Origin: DATHTK01 sp035463295
Lineage (GTDB): Bacteria > Actinomycetota > Rubrobacteria > Rubrobacterales > Rubrobacteraceae
Reading direction: 5' to 3'
DNA length: 64,000 bases
Assembly (NCBI GenBank): GCA_035463295.1
Contig: DATHTK010000099.1
Span: 22,678-86,677 of the forward strand
Positions 9,143-16,340 of the stretch are shown here, piece by piece; position 1 is the first letter of the stretch; every line of letters begins with the position of its first letter. Both the position numbers and the translations under genes were made by a program. The notes below the pieces were generated by a model, which saw nothing but the letters and a program-made list of their open reading frames with translations, did not search any database and was not told where the DNA came from.

Positions 9143-9551
9143 TCGCTGTGAGGGCGTGGTCGAGTGCACGGCGCTCGTCCTCGCGGAGAGCTGCACGGAG
9201 GTCGACGACCGGCTCACCCTCTTCGGGGTTCTCGACGAGCTCCGCCTCCCGGAGAGCGGCGAGTCCTCATTCGTCGTCTATGCCAAGTTCGAGGGCTGCG
9301 AACACGCCACCCCGGACAAGGAACGGCGGGCCCGCATCCTCATCACCGACGAGGAGGGCGCGGTCCTCATGGAGTCGGCGGAGTACACCGTCTGGCTCGA
9401 CGGTACGGAGGAACCGGTGACCATCGTCGCCGTCTTCGACCTCCCCGAAGACTTCGGGGACGGGGAGAGCGTCCTCTGGGTGGAGGCGGTCTTCGACGAC
9501 GAGACTCTCTCCCAGACCGTGGTCCCGCTCCACGACCGCTACAGTGTGTAA
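9135..9551 (+). CDS. Small conserved protein coupled to gyrA (DUF6941-like)
   Basis: The start overlaps the gyrA stop by eight bases. The 138-residue protein has no signal or membrane segment. It reads as a beta-rich domain: LTLFGVLDELRLP, SSFVVYAKFEG, RILITDEEGAVLMES, VTIVAVFDLPEDF. The pattern of an N-terminal ALVLAES strand followed by a small FGV-D motif resembles the DUF6941 family, which I recall as an uncharacterised beta-sandwich; this is a resemblance, not a demonstrated membership. The coupling to gyrase is noteworthy but no function is known. Confidence 0.7.
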   Translation: MDNRCEGVVECTALVLAESCTEVDDRLTLFGVLDELRLPESGESSFVVYAKFEGCEHATPDKERRARILITDEEGAVLMESAEYTVWLDGTEEPVTIVAVFDLPEDFGDGESVLWVEAVFDDETLSQTVVPLHDRYSV

Positions 9552-9561
9552 AGACCGACAG

Positions 9562-9590
9562 AGAGGACCGGGGAACTCCCCGGCCCCTCT
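9562..9590 (+). terminator. Likely terminator of the gyrB-gyrA transcript
   Basis: CCGGGG (9568-9573), loop AACT and CCCCGG (9578-9583) form a perfect stem, extended by AGAGG and CCTCT outside an internal loop, and followed by TTCTTCT. This pyrimidine-rich run is a weak U-tract, so the terminator is probable rather than certain. Confidence 0.55.
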
Positions 9591-9621
9591 TCTTCTACTT
9601 ACTACGCGAGGAAACCACTAG

Positions 9622-10812
9622 ATGCCAGATGATCTTGCAATATTCATCGACTGGGAGAACATCTACATCTCCACGGTCAGCGAATACAAGTCCAAACCGA
9701 ACGTCTCCGCGATACTGGAGAAAGCCCGCGAGTACGGACGCATAGTCTCCGCCTCGGCCTACGCCGACTGGACGGACGGGGATTTTCGCGACGCGCCGCC
9801 CACTCTATACTCGAACGGGATCTCGCCGCGCTACATCTCGGCGCGCTACTTCCCTGGGGGCAAGTCCCAGAAGCGCCGTACCAACTCGATAGACGTAATG
9901 CTCGCCGTCGAGTGCTCGGACTTCCTCCACACCCACCCGCAGGTCGACACCTACGTGCTCGTGACGGGCGACGGGGACTTTATCCCGCTCGTTAGCCTGC
10001 TGCGCAGCCGCGGCAAGACAGTCGTCGTCCTCGGGGTCTCCGAGGCCACGTCGTACCACCTGATCGAGTCCGCCGACCACTTCATCTCCTACGCCTCACT
10101 CCTGGAGGAGGAGCGCGCCGCCCGCGACCGCGACAAGACGCCGAAGAAGAAGGCCCCCGATCCTTTCAAGGAGCTGGTCCGCGCAGTCGAGGCCCTGAAG
10201 AAGGGCAGCAAGACCCGCGTCCTCGGCCAAGTGAAGCAGCAGATGATCGTGCAGCTCGGCTCTTTCGACGAGCGCGACTCGGGCTTCAAGAAGTTCAAGG
10301 ACTTCGTCGTCGAGGCCGAGCGCCAAGGCCTGGTGAACACGGTAGACCAGGACCTCGAGCTCCAGGTCTACCTCCCCGACGAGAAGGTCCCCGAGCTGTC
10401 GGAGTCCGACCTCGCCTCCGAAGAGCCGAAGGTTGACGGAACCCGGCCGCTTGCGGCACAGACGAACGGCGGAGGCTCTGCGGAGGACGACGCGCAGCCT
10501 GAGGACGGGCGGGGGCTCGACCTCCTCGAGGACCTTACGCCCTACGAGTTGAAGACCATCACCAGGAGCGTGGCATCTCTAAGGGAGCCAGCTTCCTACG
10601 TCGAGATCTTCAGCTCCATCCGCGAACTCGACGAGCGGGGCGAGCTCGAGCTCTCGCAGGAGGAAATCGGGGAGGTCATAGGTGCGATGCTGGAGACCGA
10701 CTACCTGAGCCGGGTCCGCGAGAAGCCCTACAAGGAAGCGAAAGCCGACATGACGTTCTATGCCCTCAACCGCGACCGCGAGGAGGTTCAGAGCGTCCTG
10801 AACGGCGCCTAG
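9622..10812 (+). CDS. NYN-domain protein with LOTUS/OST-HTH domain
   Basis: The N-terminal 160 residues are a NYN (PIN-like) ribonuclease fold: FIDWEN with Asp10 and Asn13, SIDVML with Asp91, and VTGDGDF with Asp117 and Asp119, all acidic positions expected for metal binding. A basic linker (KTPKKK) leads to a LOTUS/OST-HTH-like winged helix at about 181-250. A low-complexity acidic stretch follows, then another helical module (about 296-375) with LTPYELKTITRSVASL. NYN-LOTUS proteins are thought to bind or cleave RNA. It sits between the gyr terminator and a hydrolase 24 bases downstream. Substrate unknown. Confidence 0.85.
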   Translation: MPDDLAIFIDWENIYISTVSEYKSKPNVSAILEKAREYGRIVSASAYADWTDGDFRDAPPTLYSNGISPRYISARYFPGGKSQKRRTNSIDVMLAVECSDFLHTHPQVDTYVLVTGDGDFIPLVSLLRSRGKTVVVLGVSEATSYHLIESADHFISYASLLEEERAARDRDKTPKKKAPDPFKELVRAVEALKKGSKTRVLGQVKQQMIVQLGSFDERDSGFKKFKDFVVEAERQGLVNTVDQDLELQVYLPDEKVPELSESDLASEEPKVDGTRPLAAQTNGGGSAEDDAQPEDGRGLDLLEDLTPYELKTITRSVASLREPASYVEIFSSIRELDERGELELSQEEIGEVIGAMLETDYLSRVREKPYKEAKADMTFYALNRDREEVQSVLNGA

Positions 10813-10836
10813 CGGTCGCAACGAGGGAAGGTCGAG

Positions 10837-11697
10837 ATGTTCGAGGGGTTCAAGCGGAGGGTTGTGGACGCCGGCGAGTCCGCCATCGAGGCGCGGGTCG
10901 GCGGGAGCGGCCCGCCGCTGTTGTTGCTCCACGGCAACCCCCAGACGCACGTCATGTGGCATCTGGTCGCCCCCAGGCTCGCCGAGAACTTCACCGTCGT
11001 GGCGACGGATCTTCGCGGTTACGGCGACTCCTCCAAGCCCGAGTCGACCCCGGATCATACGCCCTACTCGAAGCGGACGATGGCCTCAGAGCAGGTCTCG
11101 GTGATGCACAGGCTCGGCTTCGAGCGCTTTTTCGTCTGCGGCCACGACCGCGGGGGCCGGGTCGGCTACCGGATGGCCCTCGACCACCCGGGGCGCGTAC
11201 TCAAGCTCGCCGTGCTGGATATCGTGCCGACGTGGGAGGCCTTCTCCCGCGCGGACATGGCGTTCGGCCTCGGTTACTGGCACTGGTTCTTTCTGGCCCA
11301 ACCCTACGACCTGCCAGAACGAATGATAGGCAACGACCCGGACCACTTCATCTTCCGCGGCCGCCCCAACATCTTCGCACCGGAGGCATACAGCGAGTAC
11401 ATCCGCTGCTTCCGAAACCCCGGGACGGTCCACGCCATCTGCGAGGACTACCGGGCCGCCGCCACCATAGACTTCGCCCACGACGAGGCGGACCACCGCG
11501 CGGGCCGTCTTATCGAATGCCCGGTGCTCGTGCTGTGGGGCCGCCTCGGTAACCTGGAGGAGTGGTACGACGTCCTTGAGGTCTGGCGCGGTTGGGCGGA
11601 TAAGGTCGAGGGCCGAGCGCTGGAGTGCGGCCACTACCTGCCCGAAGAGGTTCCGGAAGAGACCTGCGCGCAACTGCGCTCCTTCTTCACCGCGTAG
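10837..11697 (+). CDS. Alpha/beta hydrolase, fluoroacetate/haloacetate dehalogenase-like
   Basis: The 286-residue protein follows the fluoroacetate dehalogenase pattern closely: LLLLHGNPQTHVMWH, DLRGYGDS, nucleophile elbow CGHDRGGRVGYRMALDHP (Asp104, with Arg105 and Arg108), acid Asp128 in VLDIVPTW, the cap HW pair (His149-Trp150) that in the family helps bind halide, and the catalytic His266 in CGHYLPEE. An Asp nucleophile distinguishes dehalogenases and epoxide hydrolases from Ser esterases. The known family hydrolyses fluoro- or haloacetate to glycolate; actual substrate here is inferred. Start ATG 10837 has GAGGGAAGG upstream. No transporter or regulator for haloacids is adjacent. Confidence 0.8.
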   Translation: MFEGFKRRVVDAGESAIEARVGGSGPPLLLLHGNPQTHVMWHLVAPRLAENFTVVATDLRGYGDSSKPESTPDHTPYSKRTMASEQVSVMHRLGFERFFVCGHDRGGRVGYRMALDHPGRVLKLAVLDIVPTWEAFSRADMAFGLGYWHWFFLAQPYDLPERMIGNDPDHFIFRGRPNIFAPEAYSEYIRCFRNPGTVHAICEDYRAAATIDFAHDEADHRAGRLIECPVLVLWGRLGNLEEWYDVLEVWRGWADKVEGRALECGHYLPEEVPEETCAQLRSFFTA

Positions 11698-11706
11698 CAG
11701 ACGGCA

Positions 11707-11997
11707 TCAGTCGGACAACTTGTAGACGGTCAGCGCGGCGAGGATCATCGCGGCCAAGATCTGGACGATCGAGAGGCTGAGCGTCGTCGCTACCTGGAGC
11801 GCGGAGACGCTGCGCACGAGCAGTTGCACTCCGACGATAACTCCCAATCCGACGGCGAACACGATGACGGCCTTCAACCGGTAGCCCTCGCCGCGCTCCC
11901 GCCAGATCACAACCCCGACCAACGCCGGGATGTAGAAGGCTAGGATCAGGGGCACCAGCCGCAAGACCTCGATCACGACCTTGAGCAAAATCTCCAT
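11707..11997 (-). CDS. Small three-helix membrane protein of unknown function
   Basis: The 96-residue product has three hydrophobic segments (about 5-32, 43-62 and 68-90) and no recognised domain. The ATG at 11997 is preceded on the minus strand by TAGACT and then only GGATCC, so it appears to be transcribed as a leaderless message. It converges on the hydrolase gene with 9 bases between the stops. Nothing in the sequence indicates a function. Confidence 0.6.
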   Translation of the reverse strand: MEILLKVVIEVLRLVPLILAFYIPALVGVVIWRERGEGYRLKAVIVFAVGLGVIVGVQLLVRSVSALQVATTLSLSIVQILAAMILAALTVYKLSD

Positions 11998-12003
11998 GGA
12001 TCC

Positions 12004-12009
12004 AGTCTA
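12004..12009 (-). promoter_or_regulatory. -10 element for a leaderless start at 11997
   Basis: Read on the minus strand, TAGACT is followed by six bases and the ATG, with no ribosome site between. The same TAGACT-N6-ATG arrangement occurs before the gene at 29824. Confidence 0.45.
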
Positions 12010-12095
12010 CACTAAGAATTGCGGGATACTATAAACTCCCCTGCGTTTCATGTAGAGTAGTACACTTGAGACATCCAATAGAGGCGGTGGCGCGC

Positions 12096-12476
12096 ATGGG
12101 AATAAATCAGAGGGTTTCGCTAAGGAAGTTCGTCGACGACATCAAGCGCTGGGTAGAGGAAGGAAGGAGCGACGAGTGGATAGCGAGTGCCCTCGGGACA
12201 AGCCCATCGAGCGTCCAATCCTTCAGATCTCGCAACGGCATCTACCGCCGTGGAGCGGGCTCTACGCTGCACAATCCGGAGGACTATTCCACCTTTGAGG
12301 GGGTGATCGACGACTCAGACAGCCCCGGAATCTGGTTCGATCCCGCCGTGGGGGACGACCCCTGCTGGCGTTCCCGTTGGAACGATGTAGAGCGGGTCGA
12401 GGTGCGTCTGACACCGACCAAGATCGTGCTCCTCAGACGCGGCGGCTCCCGTCCCGCCCGCGGGCTCGGAACCTGA
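12096..12476 (+). CDS. Small helix-turn-helix-like protein of unknown function
   Basis: The product begins MGINQRVSLRKFVDDI and contains EEGRSDEWIASALGTSPSSVQSFRSRNGI, which reads as a helix-turn-helix resembling sigma-70 region 4 or homeodomain-like folds. The C-terminal half has an acidic stretch then short beta strands (RWNDVERVEVRL, TKIVLLRRG). ATG 12096 has GGTGG five bases upstream; TTG 12066 is a longer alternative, seven bases after a possible -10 (TAGAGT). It precedes rnpB. Function unknown; DNA binding is inferred. Confidence 0.65.
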   Translation: MGINQRVSLRKFVDDIKRWVEEGRSDEWIASALGTSPSSVQSFRSRNGIYRRGAGSTLHNPEDYSTFEGVIDDSDSPGIWFDPAVGDDPCWRSRWNDVERVEVRLTPTKIVLLRRGGSRPARGLGT

Positions 12477-12500
12477 CAGTCTGTTCCTAACGCCTTGAGG

Positions 12501-12506
12501 TATACT
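12501..12506 (+). promoter_or_regulatory. -10 element of the RNase P RNA promoter
   Basis: TATACT ends seven bases before the first base-paired nucleotides of the RNase P RNA. I cannot identify a convincing -35. Confidence 0.5.
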
Positions 12507-12512
12507 AAACGG

Positions 12513-12964
12513 AGGGTTCGGGCCGTCCGACCCGTCGCTGCGGATCAGGCCATATCCCTGGCCGTTTCGTAGAGCAAAGTCCGGACTCGTAGTAGAGGCC
12601 GCTCGGGCTAACAACCCGAGGGGCGGCGCGGCGCAAGCCCGCCGCCACGTCAAGTGCAACAGAGAGTAGACCAGCCGATGGCCGGTAAGGGCGCATCGCG
12701 ATGCACCCCTACAGGACACAGGTGATGGGTGAAAGGGTGGGGTAAGAGCCCACCGGCGGTATCCCGCGAGGGACCGGCCAGGTAAACCACCGGTGCGAGC
12801 AAGCCAAATTGTCCCGCGTAGGGGCGTTCCTCGAAACGCCCTTGCCGGGCTGGTAGGCGCGGCTCCCACACAGGAGCCCGGGAAGGGCGCAACGCATTGC
12901 GTACCCACCCCGGAGATGGATGGCGGGATAGAGCAGAATCCGGCTTACTGGGCGGCCCGATCCT
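12513..12964 (+). ncRNA. rnpB: RNase P RNA, bacterial class A
   Basis: RNase P RNA is the ribozyme that removes 5' leaders from pre-tRNAs. The hallmark segments are in order: GAGCAAAGTCCGGACTC (P4 5' side, conserved region I), CAACAGAGAG and GCCGGTAAGGG, GGGTGAAAGGGTGGGGTAAGAG, GGTAAACC with GAGCAAGCCAAAT, and near the end GAGCAGAATCCGGCTTA (conserved region V). The ends pair: 12515-12528 (GGTTCGGGCCGTCC) against GGCGGCCCGATCC ending at 12963, forming P1. About 450 nt is typical. Ends are accurate to a few bases. Open frames on the opposite strand here are artefacts. Confidence 0.95.
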
Positions 12965-13243
12965 TTGATTTGCAGGTAAGACAGGGGCGAATAGTCCACT
13001 TCACCGCGGGTTTGACCCCACCTCTTGCCCCAACGTGTCCATGAGAGGTCAGGATGACCCGGGCTTCACGGCTACGGTTGCTCCTGTTTGCTCACGTTCA
13101 CCGCTCCAAGAGCCACCAGTCAGGGTCCTGGCGGGGAAAGAGGATCCCTCGCTCGCAGGAGCGGATCCGAACTGCTCACGCTTCACAAGGGCGAAACCGC
13201 TCCCAGATCAAGCCGAAACATCTCGCGTCGTCGAAGTTATCTC
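12965..13243. other. Gap without a supported gene
   Basis: Between rnpB and the promoter at 13244 I see only short frames with poor codon use on the plus strand. None has a ribosome site or a recognisable domain. It may hold the rnpB 3' trailer and decayed sequence. Confidence 0.4.
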
Positions 13244-13297
13244 TTGACATCTCTTATCACATGCCGGTATATTGTACCTATCATGTGGGCATAAGAG
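13244..13297 (+). promoter_or_regulatory. Strong promoter with inverted-repeat operator before the GntR/ABC operon
   Basis: TTGACA (13244-13249) and TATATT (13268-13273) are 18 bases apart. An inverted repeat flanks the -10: CTCTTATCACATG (13251-13263) and CATGTGGGCATAAGAG (13282-13297), perfect over 13 bases apart from a GGC insertion in the right arm. The position suggests a repressor site, and the operon itself encodes a GntR/YtrA-type repressor, so autoregulation is the likely reading. The leader before the first gene is about 100 bases. Confidence 0.65.
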
Positions 13298-13384
13298 GTA
13301 AAAGAAGATCTCCATCAACGCTAGTCGAGGCTGGATGAGAGCGTCGGGCACAGGGGGCGCGGGATCGAAGGAGAGGGGTGGAGT

Positions 13385-14155
13385 GTGAGAGGAGTCGCTG
13401 GAGCACTCTCGCTGGCGAAGAAGGAGATAAAGGGTGCGTGGCTCTCCCTTTCGCTGAACGGCCTGTTTGTTATGTTCCTGGGTCTCTTCGCCTTGTGGAG
13501 CCTGTCCGGGGTCTTCGAGCTCGAAGGGTTCGGAGCGGTGGGAGGGAGGATAGAGGGGTTCTACAATGCCTTCTTCACCGACTATCTCTTTCTGGTGGTA
13601 TGCGCCTTCATGGGCGTGAGCGCGGTCTGCGGGGCTCGGGTGGCGCCGCTGGTAAGGGGTGGATGGCGAGATAGCTCTCCTCCGTGGGGACTGCGCCTCT
13701 TGAGGAGATTGCCGCTCTCGGCGGCAAGTATCGTTGGGAGTCGCCTGCTCTGTATGCTCTTTGCGCTGGCATTCAACGCCACCCTTTTCTTCGTGGCCGC
13801 CTACCTCTTCACCGATCTGGGCGGTCTTGGCTGGTCCTATCCGTGGTTTGCCGGGATATGGCTTGGCTATAGCCTCCTCGCGGCGGGACTGTACCTGTCC
13901 ATGGACCTCACTGTAAAGAGAAGCGGCGAGGCCCATGTCCTCCATGGCTCTTTCGGTTTCGCCGCCTCTCTCATGGTCTTCGTGGCACTAGTGGAGTTCA
14001 CGCTGGAGCCGACCCTCGTCGAGTGGACGGCAAGGCTGGCGGAGAGGTATGGGGCGCTCGCCGCCAGCTTCTCCATTCTGGCGGGGGTCGGGGCCTTGTC
14101 CCTCCTCTCGTGGCTGAGTGCACGCCGCATAGAGAAGCGGGGTCTCTCTGTATGA
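13385..14155 (+). CDS. ABC-2-like membrane protein (permease) of a GntR-linked exporter
   Basis: The 256-residue protein has about six hydrophobic segments, starting LSLNGLFVMFLGLFALW and ending LSLLSWLSARRIEKR, with little else. Its size, topology and place before a YtrA-type regulator and an ABC ATPase suggest it is the permease of a small exporter, as in ytrGABCDEF-like operons. The GTG start at 13385 follows GAGAGGGGTGGAG. Its stop overlaps the next start as ATGA. No substrate can be named. Confidence 0.7.
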   Translation: MRGVAGALSLAKKEIKGAWLSLSLNGLFVMFLGLFALWSLSGVFELEGFGAVGGRIEGFYNAFFTDYLFLVVCAFMGVSAVCGARVAPLVRGGWRDSSPPWGLRLLRRLPLSAASIVGSRLLCMLFALAFNATLFFVAAYLFTDLGGLGWSYPWFAGIWLGYSLLAAGLYLSMDLTVKRSGEAHVLHGSFGFAASLMVFVALVEFTLEPTLVEWTARLAERYGALAASFSILAGVGALSLLSWLSARRIEKRGLSV

Positions 14156-14610
14156 GCGCAGAGGGCGAGCGGCCACACATCCCCCTGCGTCTCTCGCTGG
14201 ACGACCCGGAGCCGATGTATGGGCAGATCGTCTCCCAGCTAAAGGACTTCATCCTCGCCGGCGTTCTTCATCCGGGTACGAGGCTGCCCACCATAAGGGC
14301 TCTGGCCAGGCAGCTCACCTGTGGGATCAACACCACGCGCCGGGCCTACCAGGACCTGGAAGCCGAAGGGTTCATCTCCACCCGGCCGGGTAGGGGGACG
14401 GTCGTCGCCGAGATGACGGAGGAGAAGATCTCGGCCTATCGCCGCATGAGCGCGGGAAGCGCCCTGAAGGAGACGTACAGGGCCGGACTACGCGCGGGGC
14501 TCGACGAGGACGAGCTCGGCGAGATCTCCAGAGAGAGCCTCAAAGAGGCTGTTCGGGAGACGCGGCAAAGGGAAGAAGGCGCCATAGTCGGAGGAGGGAG
14601 CATCTCATGA
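14152..14610 (+). CDS. GntR-family transcriptional regulator, YtrA subfamily
   Basis: The 152-residue protein has the GntR winged helix: MYGQIVSQLKDFILAGVLHPG, TRLPTIRALARQLT and NTTRRAYQDLEAEGFI with the wing STRPGRGTVV. The C-terminal part is short and helical with no FCD or UTRA domain, which places it in the YtrA type that commonly represses its own ABC transporter operon. ATG 14152 overlaps the previous stop as ATGA, and the ABC ATPase start overlaps its stop in the same way. It probably binds the inverted repeat at 13251-13297. Confidence 0.88.
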   Translation: MSAEGERPHIPLRLSLDDPEPMYGQIVSQLKDFILAGVLHPGTRLPTIRALARQLTCGINTTRRAYQDLEAEGFISTRPGRGTVVAEMTEEKISAYRRMSAGSALKETYRAGLRAGLDEDELGEISRESLKEAVRETRQREEGAIVGGGSIS

Positions 14611-15512
14611 GAGGGACGCCGCTGCGAGGACCTGTGATCTCGCTTGAAGGCGTAAGGAAGTCCTTCGGGGGCTTCGAGCTCGGACCTGTAGACCTGCAGG
14701 TAGAGCCGGGTCAACTGGTAGCCGTCGTCGGGCCTGGCGGGAGCGGAAAGAGCGCTCTCTTCGAGATCTTGATGAACGTCATGGTTCCCGACCGCGGAGA
14801 GGTGAGGCTCTTTGGCGGCACCTACCCCAGAGAAGAGGTTCCGATAAAGCAAAGGATCGGCTACGTCCCCGAGCTCGCCGTAGGCCACGACGATATGCGC
14901 GCCAAGGATCTCGCCGAGTTCGTCTCCTACTGGTACCCCAGGTGGGACTGGAGGCTCTACGAAGAGCTCGCGGGGCGCCTCGATAGGGAGGAGCGCACGA
15001 ACAAGAGGTTCGGCAGGCTCTCCAGGGGAGAGCAGCGCCGTCTCCTTTTCGCCCTGGCGGCAGCTACTGGAGCGGATCTCCTCCTTCTCGACGAGCCCAC
15101 CTCGGGCCTCGATCCCCTCTCCCGCCGCGAGATGCTCGATGACATCTTGCGCTTCATGGACGAGGGTGAGAATAGAGCGGTCGTCTTCTCGACGCACGTC
15201 ATGGAGGAGGTGAGGCAGATAGGCGACTACGTGGTGGTCCTTGTAGACGGAGAGCTGCGCGGTCCCTTTGAGAAGGAGGACATTCTCAGCAGGTGGAAGA
15301 CCTTCTGGGTGGACAGAGAACCGGAGGTGGGCACTCCGGGAGTCGTCGAGGGTAAGAGCGGAAGTCCGGCGTGCATAGTCACGGACTCGCCCGAGGAGAC
15401 CGAGAGAGCGCTCGATGGGCAGGGTGTAGGGATCCTTCGGAGCGGCAGTTCGGCTCTGGAGGATATCCTCGCTCACCTCATGCGCCGACGCAAGGAGAGG
15501 AGCAGGGCATGA
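14607..15512 (+). CDS. ABC transporter ATP-binding protein
   Basis: The 301-residue ATPase has Walker A VGPGGSGKS, Q-loop region IGYVPELAVG, signature LSRGEQRRLLFALA (LSRGE replaces the common LSGGQ), Walker B LLLLDEPTSGLD and switch histidine in STHVMEEV. The pattern matches the YtrB/EcsA-like ATPases paired with GntR/YtrA regulators. The last 70 residues form an extra domain. ATGA overlap with the regulator shows coupling, and the ATG at 15509 inside its stop suggests a further coupled cistron that is now broken. Confidence 0.9.
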   Translation: MRGTPLRGPVISLEGVRKSFGGFELGPVDLQVEPGQLVAVVGPGGSGKSALFEILMNVMVPDRGEVRLFGGTYPREEVPIKQRIGYVPELAVGHDDMRAKDLAEFVSYWYPRWDWRLYEELAGRLDREERTNKRFGRLSRGEQRRLLFALAAATGADLLLLDEPTSGLDPLSRREMLDDILRFMDEGENRAVVFSTHVMEEVRQIGDYVVVLVDGELRGPFEKEDILSRWKTFWVDREPEVGTPGVVEGKSGSPACIVTDSPEETERALDGQGVGILRSGSSALEDILAHLMRRRKERSRA

Positions 15513-15682
15513 GCTGTCCCAATTCTGGGCGAGGCGGACGGCCTGTCCCCGCTTACCGATGCTGGACCCGGAGCTCTCCCACTGCTCCGCTACACGCTGG
15601 ATCAAGCCTGGTACGGGCGCTCCTGGACCGTCGCGATCCGGACCTCGACGCGGTCTGCAGGGAGGGCTACTGCCGGCGGTAA
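15509..15682 (+). pseudogene. Broken fourth cistron of the ABC operon (uncertain)
   Basis: An ATGA overlap like those of the two previous junctions starts a 57-codon frame, but its translation (rich in R, P, S and C) does not look like a protein. Another frame through the same bases reads more plausibly (LPLLRYTLDQAWYGRSWTVAIR) and also runs to a stop near 15720. This suggests a frameshifted or decayed membrane or ATPase partner. I cannot identify the original family. Confidence 0.3.
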
Positions 15683-15755
15683 GGAGGCGTATCCGTGTGT
15701 GAGAAACCTTACAAGGAGATGATACTCGCACGCGCGCAGCGGGAGGACGAGTCGG

Positions 15756-16340
15756 GTGGAATTCGACACCACATCGAGCGAGGGGAGAGGCAAGCGTCGA
15801 CCACGTCCCGGCACCGAACCCTCTGGTTCTCGCTATCAGGGCCAGATTGCCTATGAGGAAGCCAGAGAGCTCAGGATCCCGGCTGGTTCCAGGAAGGCCG
15901 CTCTCGTGCACCTGGCACTCGCCTGCTGGAAGAATGGCCAGCTCGACCCCAGGGAACTCGGGGAGGTGCGAGGCAGGGAGGTGGACGAGGCGGGGTTGCA
16001 GCGGGCCCTCTACCGCTCCTCGATGGGTGAGATAGAGCACGTCCTCGGTCCCGTCGTCAAGGACCGGATGGTGATCGTGGAGGGACGTCTTACCGGCACC
16101 GCCCGCACCGCCATCGAACGCCTCGGCGGCCGGGTGGAGGAGCTCCGCCTCGAGGACGAGAAACGCTACGTAGACATGACACCGGCGATCTTCGTCTTCG
16201 CTGCCCTCGCCATGGCCGTCCGCTACGTCTCTCTGGGGCTAGACGATCAGGACCTCTACATCCTCGCCGGCATCGGCTTCGCGCTGATGTACGGTCTGAG
16301 GCCCTTCTTCTTCAAGATGCAGCGCCCCAGGGACGAGTGA
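15756..16340 (+). CDS. Hypothetical membrane protein with two C-terminal helices
   Basis: The 194-residue product has a soluble part with YEEARELRIPAGSRKAALVHLAL and EHVLGPVVKDRMVIVEGRLTGTARTAIERLGG, followed by two membrane helices (about 145-163 and 168-186). GTG 15756 is the start used; the first 30 residues are low in complexity, so a later start is possible. Its stop overlaps the next gene as GTGA, so the two are coupled. I do not recognise the family. Confidence 0.5.
   Translation: MEFDTTSSEGRGKRRPRPGTEPSGSRYQGQIAYEEARELRIPAGSRKAALVHLALACWKNGQLDPRELGEVRGREVDEAGLQRALYRSSMGEIEHVLGPVVKDRMVIVEGRLTGTARTAIERLGGRVEELRLEDEKRYVDMTPAIFVFAALAMAVRYVSLGLDDQDLYILAGIGFALMYGLRPFFFKMQRPRDE

Noticed and set aside
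12315..12999. Open frames on the minus strand across RNase P RNA
   Set aside because: They lie over a well-conserved structural RNA and have no homologous features.
13035..13338. Small plus-strand proteins between rnpB and the GntR operon
   Set aside because: No ribosome site and poor codon bias; the last frames include the promoter and operator.
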